This document shows, piece after piece, positions 8,800-18,194 of a stretch of 64,000 bases of DNA; position 1 is the stretch's first letter; each line of letters starts with the position of its first letter. The notes beneath the pieces are model-generated. The model saw nothing but the letters and a program-made list of their open reading frames with translations. It did no database searches and was not told the origin of the DNA. The position numbers were made by a program, and so were the translations under genes. This DNA comes from RHKK01 sp964596245. GTDB taxonomy: Bacteria > Patescibacteriota > Patescibacteriia > 2-12-FULL-60-25. The stretch spans positions 1-64,000 of the forward strand of contig CAZQSK010000001.1 in the NCBI GenBank assembly GCA_964596245.1, written 5' to 3'.

Positions 8800-10629
8800 T
8801 CAAGCAAAATAGTCCTTATACTCACGCCACCATAGCTGATAACTGGCAATCGTCCAAAGATCGATGAGGCGATACGAACGCGATTCCAGATGCTCATCCA
8901 AAGCTTTATAGACTTCGGCTGCATTGATCCATTCATGCTCAACCGCTGCTTCTTCAACTAAAGTACGCATCCAATCGGTTAAACCAACACGAATCCACTT
9001 GGAAGCAGGTGTGATCCAGCCACGCTTTGAGCCCTGAATAACTTCCGGCAAACAACGATCCGCAAAAGCCTCGCGCCACAAACTCTTGCTTGCACGAGCC
9101 GTTACCATCCATTTTCGCGGCAAACCGAGCGCGAAGGAAATAACGGCGTCATCCACAAGCGGAACGCGTGATTCCAACCCATGACGCATACTCAAGCGAT
9201 CTGAGCGAACAAATGCGTCATCACGCAACCACGTCGCGCGATCCAATGCCATGAAACGCTGTACCGGATCTTGCGCTTTGATCTTCTTCAATTCTTCGCG
9301 CCACAATGCAAGAACCGCCGTATCATCAGCAGCAGAAGTGAATAAGGCTTTGCGTCGGCTAAATGGAAGCGCGTGAAATGTAAGCAAACGCGCCGCTTCA
9401 TCTGGCGCATTGAATAGATCTCTCCATTCCGGTTTTACGAAACGAGAAAAGTAACGAAAGACACCCGTCGAGAGCAGATGGCTGGCCCAAGTCCATAATT
9501 CGTAACGACGGTAACCACCAAATAGCTCATCTCCCCCGTCTCCCGTAAGCACAACTGGAACTTCGGCGGCAGTCAAACGTGCCGCCGCATCAACAGCCAC
9601 GATCGCACTGTTGTTATGCGGTTGGCCAAGATGTTTGGCCATGAATTCTGCCTGCGCGATCACATCTTCAGCTCCAACTTCGATTTCATGATGTTCACAA
9701 CCGTAACGCTCAGCTGTTCGACGCGCGATGTCAGCATCAACATTGAATTTCGGATCATCGACGTGATGTTTGAAGCGCGTGGTAAATGTTTTGATAACTC
9801 CGGTCGGCTGGTGCAAGCGCATCGCTGACAAGACAACCGAAGAATCCAAGCCGCCTGAAAGAAATACGCCAACCGGACGATCAGAGACTGTTTGCGCGGC
9901 AACGCTCGCATCAACAACCTTACGCAATTGTCGAACTGCTTCCGCGCGATCTGTTGGGGCTTGTTGCGGCTTCGCCTCCGCAAAAGACAAAACCTGTTCG
10001 CGCTTTCCATCGCGAATAGCAAACAAAATACCTGGAACAAGCGAAGTAATGCCCTGGAACATCGTGCGTTCGCCGCCAACATACCCAACCGCGAGATACA
10101 TCGAACGCGCCACCGTATCGAGTGACCAACGGGATTGCGTCGGCAATAAACCGGAAATTTCGCTCGCAAATGAGAAACGGCCACCAACCTCACTCACATA
10201 TAAAGGCTTGATGCCCATGCGATCACGAGCGACGAATGTCGTTTTAGTTTCGCGATCCCAAAGTGCAAACGCAAACATGCCGTGAAAATCACAAAGATCT
10301 TTCAAACCGTTCAACGACGCAGAAGCGAGAAAACACTCCGTGTCCGTTTGCGTTTGAAATTTCCAGCCCTGGGCTTCATATCGCGTACGCAATTCACGAT
10401 AGTTATAAACCTCGCCGTTGTATGCGACGGTGAAACGCCCATCAGCTGTGGCGAGCGGCTGACGACCAGCTTCACTCAAATCAATAATCGAGAGTCGCTT
10501 GTGCGCAAACGAACAACCATCACTTTCAAACATGCCATCTTGATCAGGACCGCGGTGACGCAAAGCCTCACCCATCTTCTGCAAGAGAGCGCTATCCCGT
10601 GATCCGACAAAGCCGGCAAAGCCACACAT
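8800..10629 (-). CDS. asnB: Glutamine-hydrolysing asparagine synthetase-type amidotransferase (copy 1)
   Basis: 609 residues from ATG 10629, chosen because it gives the catalytic Cys2 (MCGFAGFVG) of the class II glutamine amidotransferase domain. The RHRGPDQDG, AYNGEVYNY and TDTE motifs follow. The C-terminal synthetase domain has the pyrophosphate loop SGGLDSSVV and TGDGGDELFGGYRRY. Known AsnB enzymes make asparagine, but family members in O-antigen loci amidate uronic-acid sugars. Embedded between glycosyltransferases with one-base gaps on both sides, the second role is more likely here (inference). A paralogue lies at 15142-16971. Confidence 0.9.
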   Translation of the reverse strand: MCGFAGFVGSRDSALLQKMGEALRHRGPDQDGMFESDGCSFAHKRLSIIDLSEAGRQPLATADGRFTVAYNGEVYNYRELRTRYEAQGWKFQTQTDTECFLASASLNGLKDLCDFHGMFAFALWDRETKTTFVARDRMGIKPLYVSEVGGRFSFASEISGLLPTQSRWSLDTVARSMYLAVGYVGGERTMFQGITSLVPGILFAIRDGKREQVLSFAEAKPQQAPTDRAEAVRQLRKVVDASVAAQTVSDRPVGVFLSGGLDSSVVLSAMRLHQPTGVIKTFTTRFKHHVDDPKFNVDADIARRTAERYGCEHHEIEVGAEDVIAQAEFMAKHLGQPHNNSAIVAVDAAARLTAAEVPVVLTGDGGDELFGGYRRYELWTWASHLLSTGVFRYFSRFVKPEWRDLFNAPDEAARLLTFHALPFSRRKALFTSAADDTAVLALWREELKKIKAQDPVQRFMALDRATWLRDDAFVRSDRLSMRHGLESRVPLVDDAVISFALGLPRKWMVTARASKSLWREAFADRCLPEVIQGSKRGWITPASKWIRVGLTDWMRTLVEEAAVEHEWINAAEVYKALDEHLESRSYRLIDLWTIASYQLWWREYKDYFA

Positions 10630-10630
10630 A

Positions 10631-11941
10631 TCAAGAAAGCAGGTGGTTAATATGCGACCACACCTTTTGAATAGATTGCACGCCATCGATCAAGGCCAGC
10701 ACGAACACAAACACGGTCGAACCAATAAGGACCGGCGCATAACGCTTCATATCAGAACCAAATTTGATGACCGCATATGAACCAAGAATACCCATCAACG
10801 GATAGATCGGAATACGATAGCGTGTGCTGATAATGATCATGATCACCGGGAAGGCGGTCATGAAAGCAAATGCAGCAATATAACGCAGCTTCTCATTCTT
10901 TTCTTTCCACGCCATCCAAAAGCCTGCGAAGCCAAAGACAAACAGGAAAATAGACGCCACGGCAGAGCTCGCGACTTGAAGCGCCTGTGGCAAACCCGAT
11001 TGATAGAACCAAAATCCAAGCGGACGAATGACGCTGAAGTACTTCACGAAGCGCCCTGCTGTAAACGCGACGTATTGCTCAGGATGCTCAAGAATAAAAC
11101 TGCGAGCACGCCCGGCGAAAAAATTATTCGCCCCCGTCATCCCGTACAATTTCTGATACGCGGGTAAGGTCGGCGGATTTCCACCTTCACCCGTACCGCC
11201 TTCACGATTTCCGACCCACAAGTTGTATCCGGCATTCGCCATCGTGGGGATGAACTGGTTATAAACCATTGCGTTTCGTACGGTCCACGGGATCAACACG
11301 AGACCTCCGACAAAACAGAACGTGATAAATGGGAACAATGCCTTCTTACGCCAATACCAAACCGCCAATACCAAACCAAACAACAAAATACTTGAGCGCG
11401 ACAAGATACCGAATCCAAAAGCCAAACCAAGCAATGCCGAAGCCTTCACGGTGGGCTTTTCGTATTGGCGCATGAAGAGCCATACAACGAGCACGCTCAA
11501 AAAGATAAACAGCGTTTCCGTCATTAACATGGCGCCGACCTCGACCAAGTCCGGATAAAAACCGAAGAAAGCAGCCGCCAGCCAGCCGATGCGCTTTTCT
11601 TTCTCACCGAATAATCGAAGGCAAATCTCATAGATGAGATATGCCGTGACCGCACGCAAGATTGCATGAATAATCCACACGATCGGATATGAATGACCGA
11701 AGATCGAATAGATACCACCCAAGAAGTATTGATACAGCGGGCCTTGATAGGTAATCACCTCGTCTTCTTCGATCGGAACATTAAGTGAAAGCCGGAACCC
11801 GTGACCTTGTGCGATATTCCAACCGACTTGGTCATACGCGCTTGCATCTACCGAAGGCTGAATACGGTGATAGAACGCAAAACCAATGCTCATTAAAAAG
11901 GTGAGTGCGACGATCCAGCGAATAATGCGATCTTGCTTCAT
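10631..11941 (-). CDS. GT-C membrane glycosyltransferase (family 39/PMT_2-like)
   Basis: 436 residues with about ten to twelve transmembrane helices. The first outer loop has SVDASAYDQVGWNIAQG (about 29-45), matching the acidic loop of dolichyl/undecaprenyl-phosphate-sugar-dependent transferases, and the second long loop (about 230-285) is polar. The substrate is probably a polyprenyl-phosphate sugar made by the GT2 at 2516 (inference). Its start overlaps the stop of the upstream GT4 as ATGA, and its stop is one base before the asnB-like start, so it belongs to the same operon. Confidence 0.8.
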   Translation of the reverse strand: MKQDRIIRWIVALTFLMSIGFAFYHRIQPSVDASAYDQVGWNIAQGHGFRLSLNVPIEEDEVITYQGPLYQYFLGGIYSIFGHSYPIVWIIHAILRAVTAYLIYEICLRLFGEKEKRIGWLAAAFFGFYPDLVEVGAMLMTETLFIFLSVLVVWLFMRQYEKPTVKASALLGLAFGFGILSRSSILLFGLVLAVWYWRKKALFPFITFCFVGGLVLIPWTVRNAMVYNQFIPTMANAGYNLWVGNREGGTGEGGNPPTLPAYQKLYGMTGANNFFAGRARSFILEHPEQYVAFTAGRFVKYFSVIRPLGFWFYQSGLPQALQVASSAVASIFLFVFGFAGFWMAWKEKNEKLRYIAAFAFMTAFPVIMIIISTRYRIPIYPLMGILGSYAVIKFGSDMKRYAPVLIGSTVFVFVLALIDGVQSIQKVWSHINHLLS

Positions 11942-12966
11942 ACGATTGCGGCTTCAAAAGAAGCACGGACACGCTGCGTAGTCGTCGCCTGATCCGGCAA
12001 AGCCAGTGCTCGAATACGTGCCTCACCCGCCAAACGCTGCGCAAAACTTGGATCTGTCAACAACTTCAACAGCGCATCAGCCAAAGCCTGAGCCTTGCCC
12101 GGAGGCACGACGAGGCCGGACTTTTCATACTCAATCACTTCTCCAGCGCAACCAACATCAGTCATGACAACGGGCAGACCAGCAGCAGCCGCTTCGATCA
12201 CAGCCATTCCCCAACCTTCAAAATAGGAAGGTTGCACATACATGCCGGCACGCTCAAGATATGGACGCGTGTCGGTTGTCGCTCCCGCAAACAGCACCAC
12301 GTCGCGCAGACCAAGAGATGCGGCAAGACGCTCAAAAACGCGACGCTTTGAACCATCGCCAACAATCACAAGCGACACATCGGCTTGTTTGGCATGAACG
12401 ATTTGCATCGCGTGAAGCAGAACATCAATCCCCTTTTCTAGTTCCAAACGCGAAACACACAAAATCTGACGCGGCAATGCGCGCACGCGGGTGATTGCCG
12501 AAAAACGACTCACATCAGCCGCAACCGGAATCACATCGATCTTGCTCTCAGAAATCCCGAGCGCCATCAATCCACGTTTTCCGCGCTGGCTGACGGTACG
12601 AATGCGATTCGCTTTCTTCATGATCGAACGGGCAAACGGTTTTAACAGCTTCTCTTTCCAGCCAAACGAAGAACGCGCAAACGCTGCGCTATGATCCTGA
12701 ACATGCAGCGGAATCTTCAACCGTCGCGCAGCAGCACGTCCGATCAAACCGCAAAAGAACGGATCTTGAACCGTCACAAGATCAAAACCGGACGCTTTAC
12801 GGGCTTGCATCCATGCTGACCACAAAATAGAAATTTTAGACCTGCTCGGATCTTCTAACACGATAAAAGATACTTCATGGCCACGATAATACTCAGCCTG
12901 TCGTTGTCCGACGGCGCTGGTGGAATCAAGGACACGACGATCCAGGCTGATACTTAAGATGCGCAT
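11938..12966 (-). CDS. Family 4 glycosyltransferase
   Basis: 342 residues, GT-B fold. ILCVSRLELEKGIDVLLHAM opens the donor domain and EGWGMAVIEAAAAGLPVVMTD is the E-x7-E region. The N-terminal half contains QDPFFCGLIG and HVQDHSAAF, typical acceptor-side loops. It overlaps both neighbours (13 bases upstream, 4 bases downstream), so translation is probably coupled through the operon. Confidence 0.88.
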   Translation of the reverse strand: MRILSISLDRRVLDSTSAVGQRQAEYYRGHEVSFIVLEDPSRSKISILWSAWMQARKASGFDLVTVQDPFFCGLIGRAAARRLKIPLHVQDHSAAFARSSFGWKEKLLKPFARSIMKKANRIRTVSQRGKRGLMALGISESKIDVIPVAADVSRFSAITRVRALPRQILCVSRLELEKGIDVLLHAMQIVHAKQADVSLVIVGDGSKRRVFERLAASLGLRDVVLFAGATTDTRPYLERAGMYVQPSYFEGWGMAVIEAAAAGLPVVMTDVGCAGEVIEYEKSGLVVPPGKAQALADALLKLLTDPSFAQRLAGEARIRALALPDQATTTQRVRASFEAAIV

Positions 12967-15149
12967 AGCTTGAGGATAGCAAGAACGGCATCCGTCATCT
13001 GTTGATGCGTCCAGCGCGCGGCACGCTGCTCCGTCTCAACACGTTGCTCGATCTTGGACAAAGCCGCGACCCAGGCCGCTCGATCACGATATGGAAGCAC
13101 GCTGATCAAATCACCAAACACGTCTTTGGTTTCCGGATTACCGCCTTGATCACTAACCAAACACGGAACGCCAAACGAAGCAGCTTCTGCAACCACATGC
13201 GGATATCCTTCATATCCTGAGTGTAACAAAAACGCGTCACATGCCCGATACCAGTCAGACAAAGCCTCTCGTCCAAGGCGCCCGACAAAACGCACGCGCT
13301 CACCGAGATTCTTTTCTTGCGCGAGTTTTTTCCAGGCATCCGTTTCAGGACCATCACCTCCGACAACAAGAACATGATTTGGAGGAAGCTCACTCCACCA
13401 CTCAATCAATTCAGTGACACCCTTCCAGGGCACAGCACGCACCACTGTCAGACAAACCGTCTTATCAACTACATCAAACAACTCTCGTGCAGCGTGACGC
13501 GAATGAACCAAAGGCAAACTATGCTCTGCATTCCAAATGACAGAAATCTTGTCAGATGAAACACCCCATCGTTCTGCAACGGTTTTGAGGTATTTGCTGG
13601 GCGCGATCACACGCGAAGCGCGACGAGCAACAAAACGCTCCAGTTTTTCGTACAATCCAATCTTACCTTGATGCTTTTTCGTCAAAAACACATCGAGCAA
13701 ATCTTTTTCTCCAGATTGCTGCGCCATTTCCCACGCATAGTCACCCGGCAAACGCAGAGCCGTCGGCTTACGCGCAAGAATAGCGGCAATGGTTGCCGGA
13801 AAACCCTCAGACACCGCGCCCTGCAAAAAGATCACATCGCTGCGATACGCGCGCTTCCAAGCATGCCAGGCAAAACGCATGTAACGAATGACTGGTCCGC
13901 CGCTACGAGAAACGCGGCCAGCGGTCTCTCCGTACGCGACAACGAATGCGTGATGGCCTAATTCAGAAAGTTTTTGCGCAAAGCCGGCCGAGTATTGCGA
14001 AGGACCGCCGGACTCGGGCGGATAGATTCCGGTCGCAATTAACACACGCATCGACTTCGATACAGACCGAAACAACTCAGTCATCTCGCGACCAATCACA
14101 TTCCAATTGTATTTCTCCCTCACAAGATTTGCAGCGCGTTGCGTAATGGCTGCGACTTCTTCTTTTGGCGTCGCAATAACACGACCAATAGTCTCCGCGA
14201 TCGATTCCGGATCTTCCGGCTGGCACAACCAACCGGTTTCTGGATTCAAAAAGTCCGGGATACCACCCACAGCCGTTCCAACCGTTGGCAACCCGGCTGC
14301 CATTGCTTCTAGGAATGAGTTCCCTAAGCCTTCCGTTCGCGACGGACGACAGAAAATATCGCTTTGCTTGAACAGCTCCACGACTTCATCATGATTCTTC
14401 TGTCCGACAAAAGAAATGCGACTCTCAACATTCAATTCCTTTGCGACTGCTTGGAGCTTTTCTTTGTCTTCCCCATCGCCCACCAAAGTCAAAACAACAT
14501 TCTCAGGAAGAAGCGACAGCGCAGAAATCAACAAATCCAAACCATTCTTATGTGACAAGCGCGACACCGAGATGATTCGCACCTTTCCATCCGGTGCACG
14601 TAAACCTTGCGTTGCAAAACGAGATACATCCACGCCGTTTGGGATGATGCGAGGCTTACCTTCAAAACCCATGTTTACGGCCCAATCACCAAGGAACCTG
14701 CTGATAGCCTGCACGCTATCTACGCGACGGAAGATTTTCTTATGCAGAAAATTAAACGGTCCTGCACGTTTAGCATAACGCTCAAACGGATCACCCTCTT
14801 GCAGCGTAAGCAGAAAACGCTTGCTCGGACGAAGCCAGGAATAAAACAGTGCAGCAAAACCACCAAAGCTAGCCTGCATGGACCAAATCAAATCAGATTT
14901 GATGAACAGCGCTTTTAACGTACCGAGAAAAGGTAAAAGATACTTGTCGAATGTGACGCCAAAACCAACGCGATGCACGCGCACACGACCGATCGTTTCA
15001 GTCGAAACCAAATCGGAGCGCAAACGCGCACAGATCAAATCAAATTCGAAATCAGTCGTACGATCCGTGATTTCACGAATCGCAACCTCGGCTCCGCCCA
15101 TCAGGGGAAGATATGCCGTGGAAAAAATCACGATTCGTGGCTTAAGCAT
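12954..15149 (-). CDS. Tandem fusion of two family 4 glycosyltransferases
   Basis: About 731 residues from ATG 15149, chosen because the MLKPRIVIFSTAY start is the usual GT4 beginning and overlaps the preceding stop by 8 bases. Residues 1-366 form one complete GT4 with RTEGLGNSFLEAMAAGLP. Residues 367-731 form a second, opening MRVLIATGIYPPESGG, with GYEGYPHVVAEAASFGVP. The junction codon at 14051 is itself an ATG with no linker, so this looks like two operon genes whose intervening stop was lost. Each half keeps its E-x7-E region, so two consecutive sugar additions are plausible. A one-base assembly error making a false fusion cannot be excluded. Confidence 0.85.
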   Translation of the reverse strand: MLKPRIVIFSTAYLPLMGGAEVAIREITDRTTDFEFDLICARLRSDLVSTETIGRVRVHRVGFGVTFDKYLLPFLGTLKALFIKSDLIWSMQASFGGFAALFYSWLRPSKRFLLTLQEGDPFERYAKRAGPFNFLHKKIFRRVDSVQAISRFLGDWAVNMGFEGKPRIIPNGVDVSRFATQGLRAPDGKVRIISVSRLSHKNGLDLLISALSLLPENVVLTLVGDGEDKEKLQAVAKELNVESRISFVGQKNHDEVVELFKQSDIFCRPSRTEGLGNSFLEAMAAGLPTVGTAVGGIPDFLNPETGWLCQPEDPESIAETIGRVIATPKEEVAAITQRAANLVREKYNWNVIGREMTELFRSVSKSMRVLIATGIYPPESGGPSQYSAGFAQKLSELGHHAFVVAYGETAGRVSRSGGPVIRYMRFAWHAWKRAYRSDVIFLQGAVSEGFPATIAAILARKPTALRLPGDYAWEMAQQSGEKDLLDVFLTKKHQGKIGLYEKLERFVARRASRVIAPSKYLKTVAERWGVSSDKISVIWNAEHSLPLVHSRHAARELFDVVDKTVCLTVVRAVPWKGVTELIEWWSELPPNHVLVVGGDGPETDAWKKLAQEKNLGERVRFVGRLGREALSDWYRACDAFLLHSGYEGYPHVVAEAASFGVPCLVSDQGGNPETKDVFGDLISVLPYRDRAAWVAALSKIEQRVETEQRAARWTHQQMTDAVLAILKLCAS

Positions 15150-16971
15150 ACTTTTCAAGCCAGGTAGCCAACGCGAGCAGCATCCACAAACGATTGCCGT
15201 GATCTGTCCCACGCTGATGCTCTTCAAAAAGGCACTTCACTTCTTCGACACGAAACACTCGCGACAGCTTCGATGTCGCTGATAAGCAGCGTGCTTCAAA
15301 TACGCTCTTCAATTCACCGCGGAACCAAGCGTCAAGCGGAACCTGGAAGCCGCGCTTCGGACGCGACAACACATCCTGCGGAACCAAATCGGAAATCGCG
15401 GCTTGCAATACCGCTTTCTGTTTTTCATTCGCAAAATGGAACTCGACGGGAAGCGACGCAACAAAGCGCGTCAGATTCTGATCAAGGAATGGCGAACGCG
15501 CTTCAAGACCATGCGCCATGGTTGCGCGATCCATCTTCACGCACAAATCATCGGGAAGATAAGACTTGCGATCGAATTCCAATGCAGCCTCAACGCCCTT
15601 GGTACTAATTTGTTGTGCGATAAACGCGTCAGCGCGACTCCCTTGCGTTTTCACAGAAAATTCCGGATTCAAAAGCGCTTTCAAATCGCTTTCTGAAAAA
15701 TATGAGCCTACAAACAACTCCGCGTATCCCGCAGCATCACCACCGGCCAAAGCGCGAATCGTGCGCAACAAACGTTTCACTTTTGGCGATCCAATCTCAA
15801 AATAAGGCAGTTTATTCAACCGGCGCAGCGAAAGTGCTTTCTTGAAGTACCCATAACGCTTGTAGCCGCCGAAAAACTCGTCACCACCGTCACCGTTCAT
15901 CACCGCTTTGACATGTTTCTTGGTTTCCTTGCTCAGAAGATAACTCGGCAACGCGGAAGAATCCGCATACGGCGCAGCATACAAATCAACCATGGAGTCA
16001 ATCAGACCAACGGCATCGCCCGGTTTCGCTTCAAATGAAAAATGTTCGGCGCTAATGCGTTTGGAAAATTCTTGAGCCTCTCCGCGCTCATCAGCCGACC
16101 AATCCGGAAAACCCATCGTAAATGTCTTGATCGGTGCGGATGAAAGCTTCGCCATTTGTGCGGCGACGGCAGACGAATCCATGCCACCGGACAAGAAACA
16201 GCCGACTTCGACGTCCGCAATCATGCGATAACGCACGGCTTCGTTGAAAAGACGGCGCACTTCATGCACGGCCTCATCAAAACTACCGGTGAAACGTGGC
16301 AAAGGCGCTTCACGATACGAATGCACGGACAGAACGCCGTTCTTCCAAGTACCACATTCGCCCGGCTGCAAACTACGAACGCCAACAAAACCAGTAAGCG
16401 GCGCAGGAATGTATTGCAAACCGAGAAACAGGCGGATCGCTTGCCAATCAATTTCCGGCTTCTGATAGGCAAGCAATGCCTGGAGTTCCGAAGCAAATGA
16501 AAAACCAGACACCGTGTCCTGGTAGAAAAACGGCTTCTTCCCGATACGATCTCGCGCAAAAAATAATTCGCTCTTCTGTTTATCCCAAATCGCAAACGCA
16601 AACATACCATGCACCTTCGCAAGCATTGCTTCGCCTTCGGTCGCGAACATTTTCAATAAGACTTCCGTGTCGCTGGTTGATTTGAATTGTTCACCCTTCG
16701 CGATCAGCGACTCTTTTAATTCTTTATAGTTGTAAATCTCGCCATTGAAGGTAATCGTAAAACGCCCATCGTCAGACTGCATCGGTTGCTTTCCGGTCTC
16801 ACCCAAATCAACAATGGCCAGACGACGATGTCCCAAGCCGACCGGACTATCAACCCAAATACCCTCCCCATCAGGTCCACGGCGTTCTAAACCCTTAACC
16901 ATACCAAAAAGCCAGCCCTCAATATCCGAAGGGCGGTGCGAAGGCATTACAAGACCAGCAATTCCGCACAT
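15142..16971 (-). CDS. asnB: Glutamine-hydrolysing asparagine synthetase-type amidotransferase (copy 2)
   Basis: 609 residues. Cys2 of MCGIAGLVM is the glutaminase nucleophile; RRGPDGEGI, TFNGEIYNY and SDTEVLL follow, then SGGMDSSAVAAQ and NGDGGDEFFGGYKRYGY in the ATP-dependent synthetase half. Length is normal for AsnB. It is the first gene of the long minus-strand glycan run, divergent from the GT4 at 17034 across 62 bases. Two such enzymes in one glycan locus argue for sugar amidation rather than asparagine supply (inference). Its sequence is clearly diverged from copy 1, so it is not a recent duplicate. Confidence 0.9.
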   Translation of the reverse strand: MCGIAGLVMPSHRPSDIEGWLFGMVKGLERRGPDGEGIWVDSPVGLGHRRLAIVDLGETGKQPMQSDDGRFTITFNGEIYNYKELKESLIAKGEQFKSTSDTEVLLKMFATEGEAMLAKVHGMFAFAIWDKQKSELFFARDRIGKKPFFYQDTVSGFSFASELQALLAYQKPEIDWQAIRLFLGLQYIPAPLTGFVGVRSLQPGECGTWKNGVLSVHSYREAPLPRFTGSFDEAVHEVRRLFNEAVRYRMIADVEVGCFLSGGMDSSAVAAQMAKLSSAPIKTFTMGFPDWSADERGEAQEFSKRISAEHFSFEAKPGDAVGLIDSMVDLYAAPYADSSALPSYLLSKETKKHVKAVMNGDGGDEFFGGYKRYGYFKKALSLRRLNKLPYFEIGSPKVKRLLRTIRALAGGDAAGYAELFVGSYFSESDLKALLNPEFSVKTQGSRADAFIAQQISTKGVEAALEFDRKSYLPDDLCVKMDRATMAHGLEARSPFLDQNLTRFVASLPVEFHFANEKQKAVLQAAISDLVPQDVLSRPKRGFQVPLDAWFRGELKSVFEARCLSATSKLSRVFRVEEVKCLFEEHQRGTDHGNRLWMLLALATWLEKYA

Positions 16972-16997
16972 AGAGCCAAAAAATAACCCTTCCCGTA

Positions 16998-17027
16998 TTG
17001 ACGGGAGAAGCCTTCTAAGCCTATCTT
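16998..17027 (+). promoter_or_regulatory. Promoter for the GT4 gene at 17034, leaderless type
   Basis: A -35 TTGACG (16998-17003), an 18-base spacer and a -10 TATCTT (17022-17027) lie only 6 bases before the ATG, so transcription would start at about the start codon. AAGCCT occurs three times around the -10 (17008, 17017, 17028), a possible operator. Confidence 0.55.
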
Positions 17028-17033
17028 AAGCCT

Positions 17034-18094
17034 ATGGAAAGCGCAAAAAAACGGCTAGTCTTGGCGGTAACCTTGGCTGAACAGGGTGGCGTCCAGCAAT
17101 TCCTGGCCGGTTTTGCCATTTGGCTACGTAACCAGGGCCATGAGGTGACTGTCGTTGCTGGCGATGGTTCCTGGTTAGCCGAACACTGCAAGGGCTCGAA
17201 TATCCCCTTTATTCATCTCAAAAAGATGGGTCGTGAGATCAATCCGCTACGCGATCCGGCCGCGATCATGGAATTGCGTCGCGTATTGAAGGTTTTGAAG
17301 CCCGACGCCATCGAACTGAATAGCACAAAAATGAGCGTTGTAGGATCAATCGCGGCACGTTTGGCTGGTGTGCCGCATGTCGCGTATCGCATTGGCGGCT
17401 GGGCCTTTCGCGAGAATCTTTCTCCAAGCAAGCTTCGTTTTTATCGCGCAGCAGAACGCTTCACCGCACCACTGAAAGACAATATCGTCTGCGTGAATCC
17501 GGATGACGTGCGCTTGGCGGAAGAAGTCGGTATCAAACCACGCAAAAAATTGATGGCCGTACCGAATGGTGTCGACCTTCCGGTCTTTGATGCTCAACTC
17601 AAGTCGCGCGATGAAGCGCGTCGCGCACTTGGACTTGATACGAACTTTTATTTTGGAACGACGGCAAACTTTTTTCCGCCAAAAGATCTCCCTCGCTATC
17701 TTGATGCCTGTAAAATCGTCCATGACGCAGAACCATCTGCACGCTTCTTGATTCTTGGTGAAGGCCAGCAGCGAGGCGAAATAGAATCGAAGCGTGCCGC
17801 GCTTGGATTGAATGAAATATTCCTCATGCCCGGCGCGCGCGACGACGCAAAGCAATTATTAAAAGGATTCGATGCATTCGTATTACCGAGCTCCAAAGAA
17901 GGCATGTCTTTTTCTTTGCTTGAAGCGATGGCTGCCAGTCTCCCCTGCGTCGCTACCGATGTTGGCGCCGGTAAATGGATGCTCGCCGACGGCGGATTGG
18001 TCGTTCCGAAGATGAATCCTGAGGCGTTAGCCGAAGCCATGCTTCAAGTTATGCGTAACCCAGCCTTGCGTGAATCGCTTTCGAAAAAAGCGCG
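17034..18094 (+). CDS. Family 4 glycosyltransferase (C-terminus lost in assembly gap)
   Basis: About 353 residues are visible before the N run. AEQGGVQQFLAGFAIWL near the N-terminus matches the glycine-rich acceptor loop of GT4 enzymes; FYFGTTANFFPPKDLPRYL begins the donor domain, and KEGMSFSLLEAMAASLPCVATD is the E-x7-E region. Only the last helices should be missing. It is the sole plus-strand glycosyltransferase in this part and has its own promoter. The gene would converge on the membrane protein beyond the gap. Confidence 0.85.
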
Positions 18095-18194
18095 NNNNNN
18101 NNNNNNNNNNNNNNNNNNNNNNNNNNNNNNNNNNNNNNNNNNNNNNNNNNNNNNNNNNNNNNNNNNNNNNNNNNNNNNNNNNNNNNNNNNNNNN
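18095..18194. other. Assembly gap (100 N)
   Basis: Exactly 100 undetermined bases, the conventional length for a scaffold gap of unknown size. It truncates the plus-strand GT4 and the minus-strand ligase/TPR gene, and any gene between them is hidden. Confidence 0.99.
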
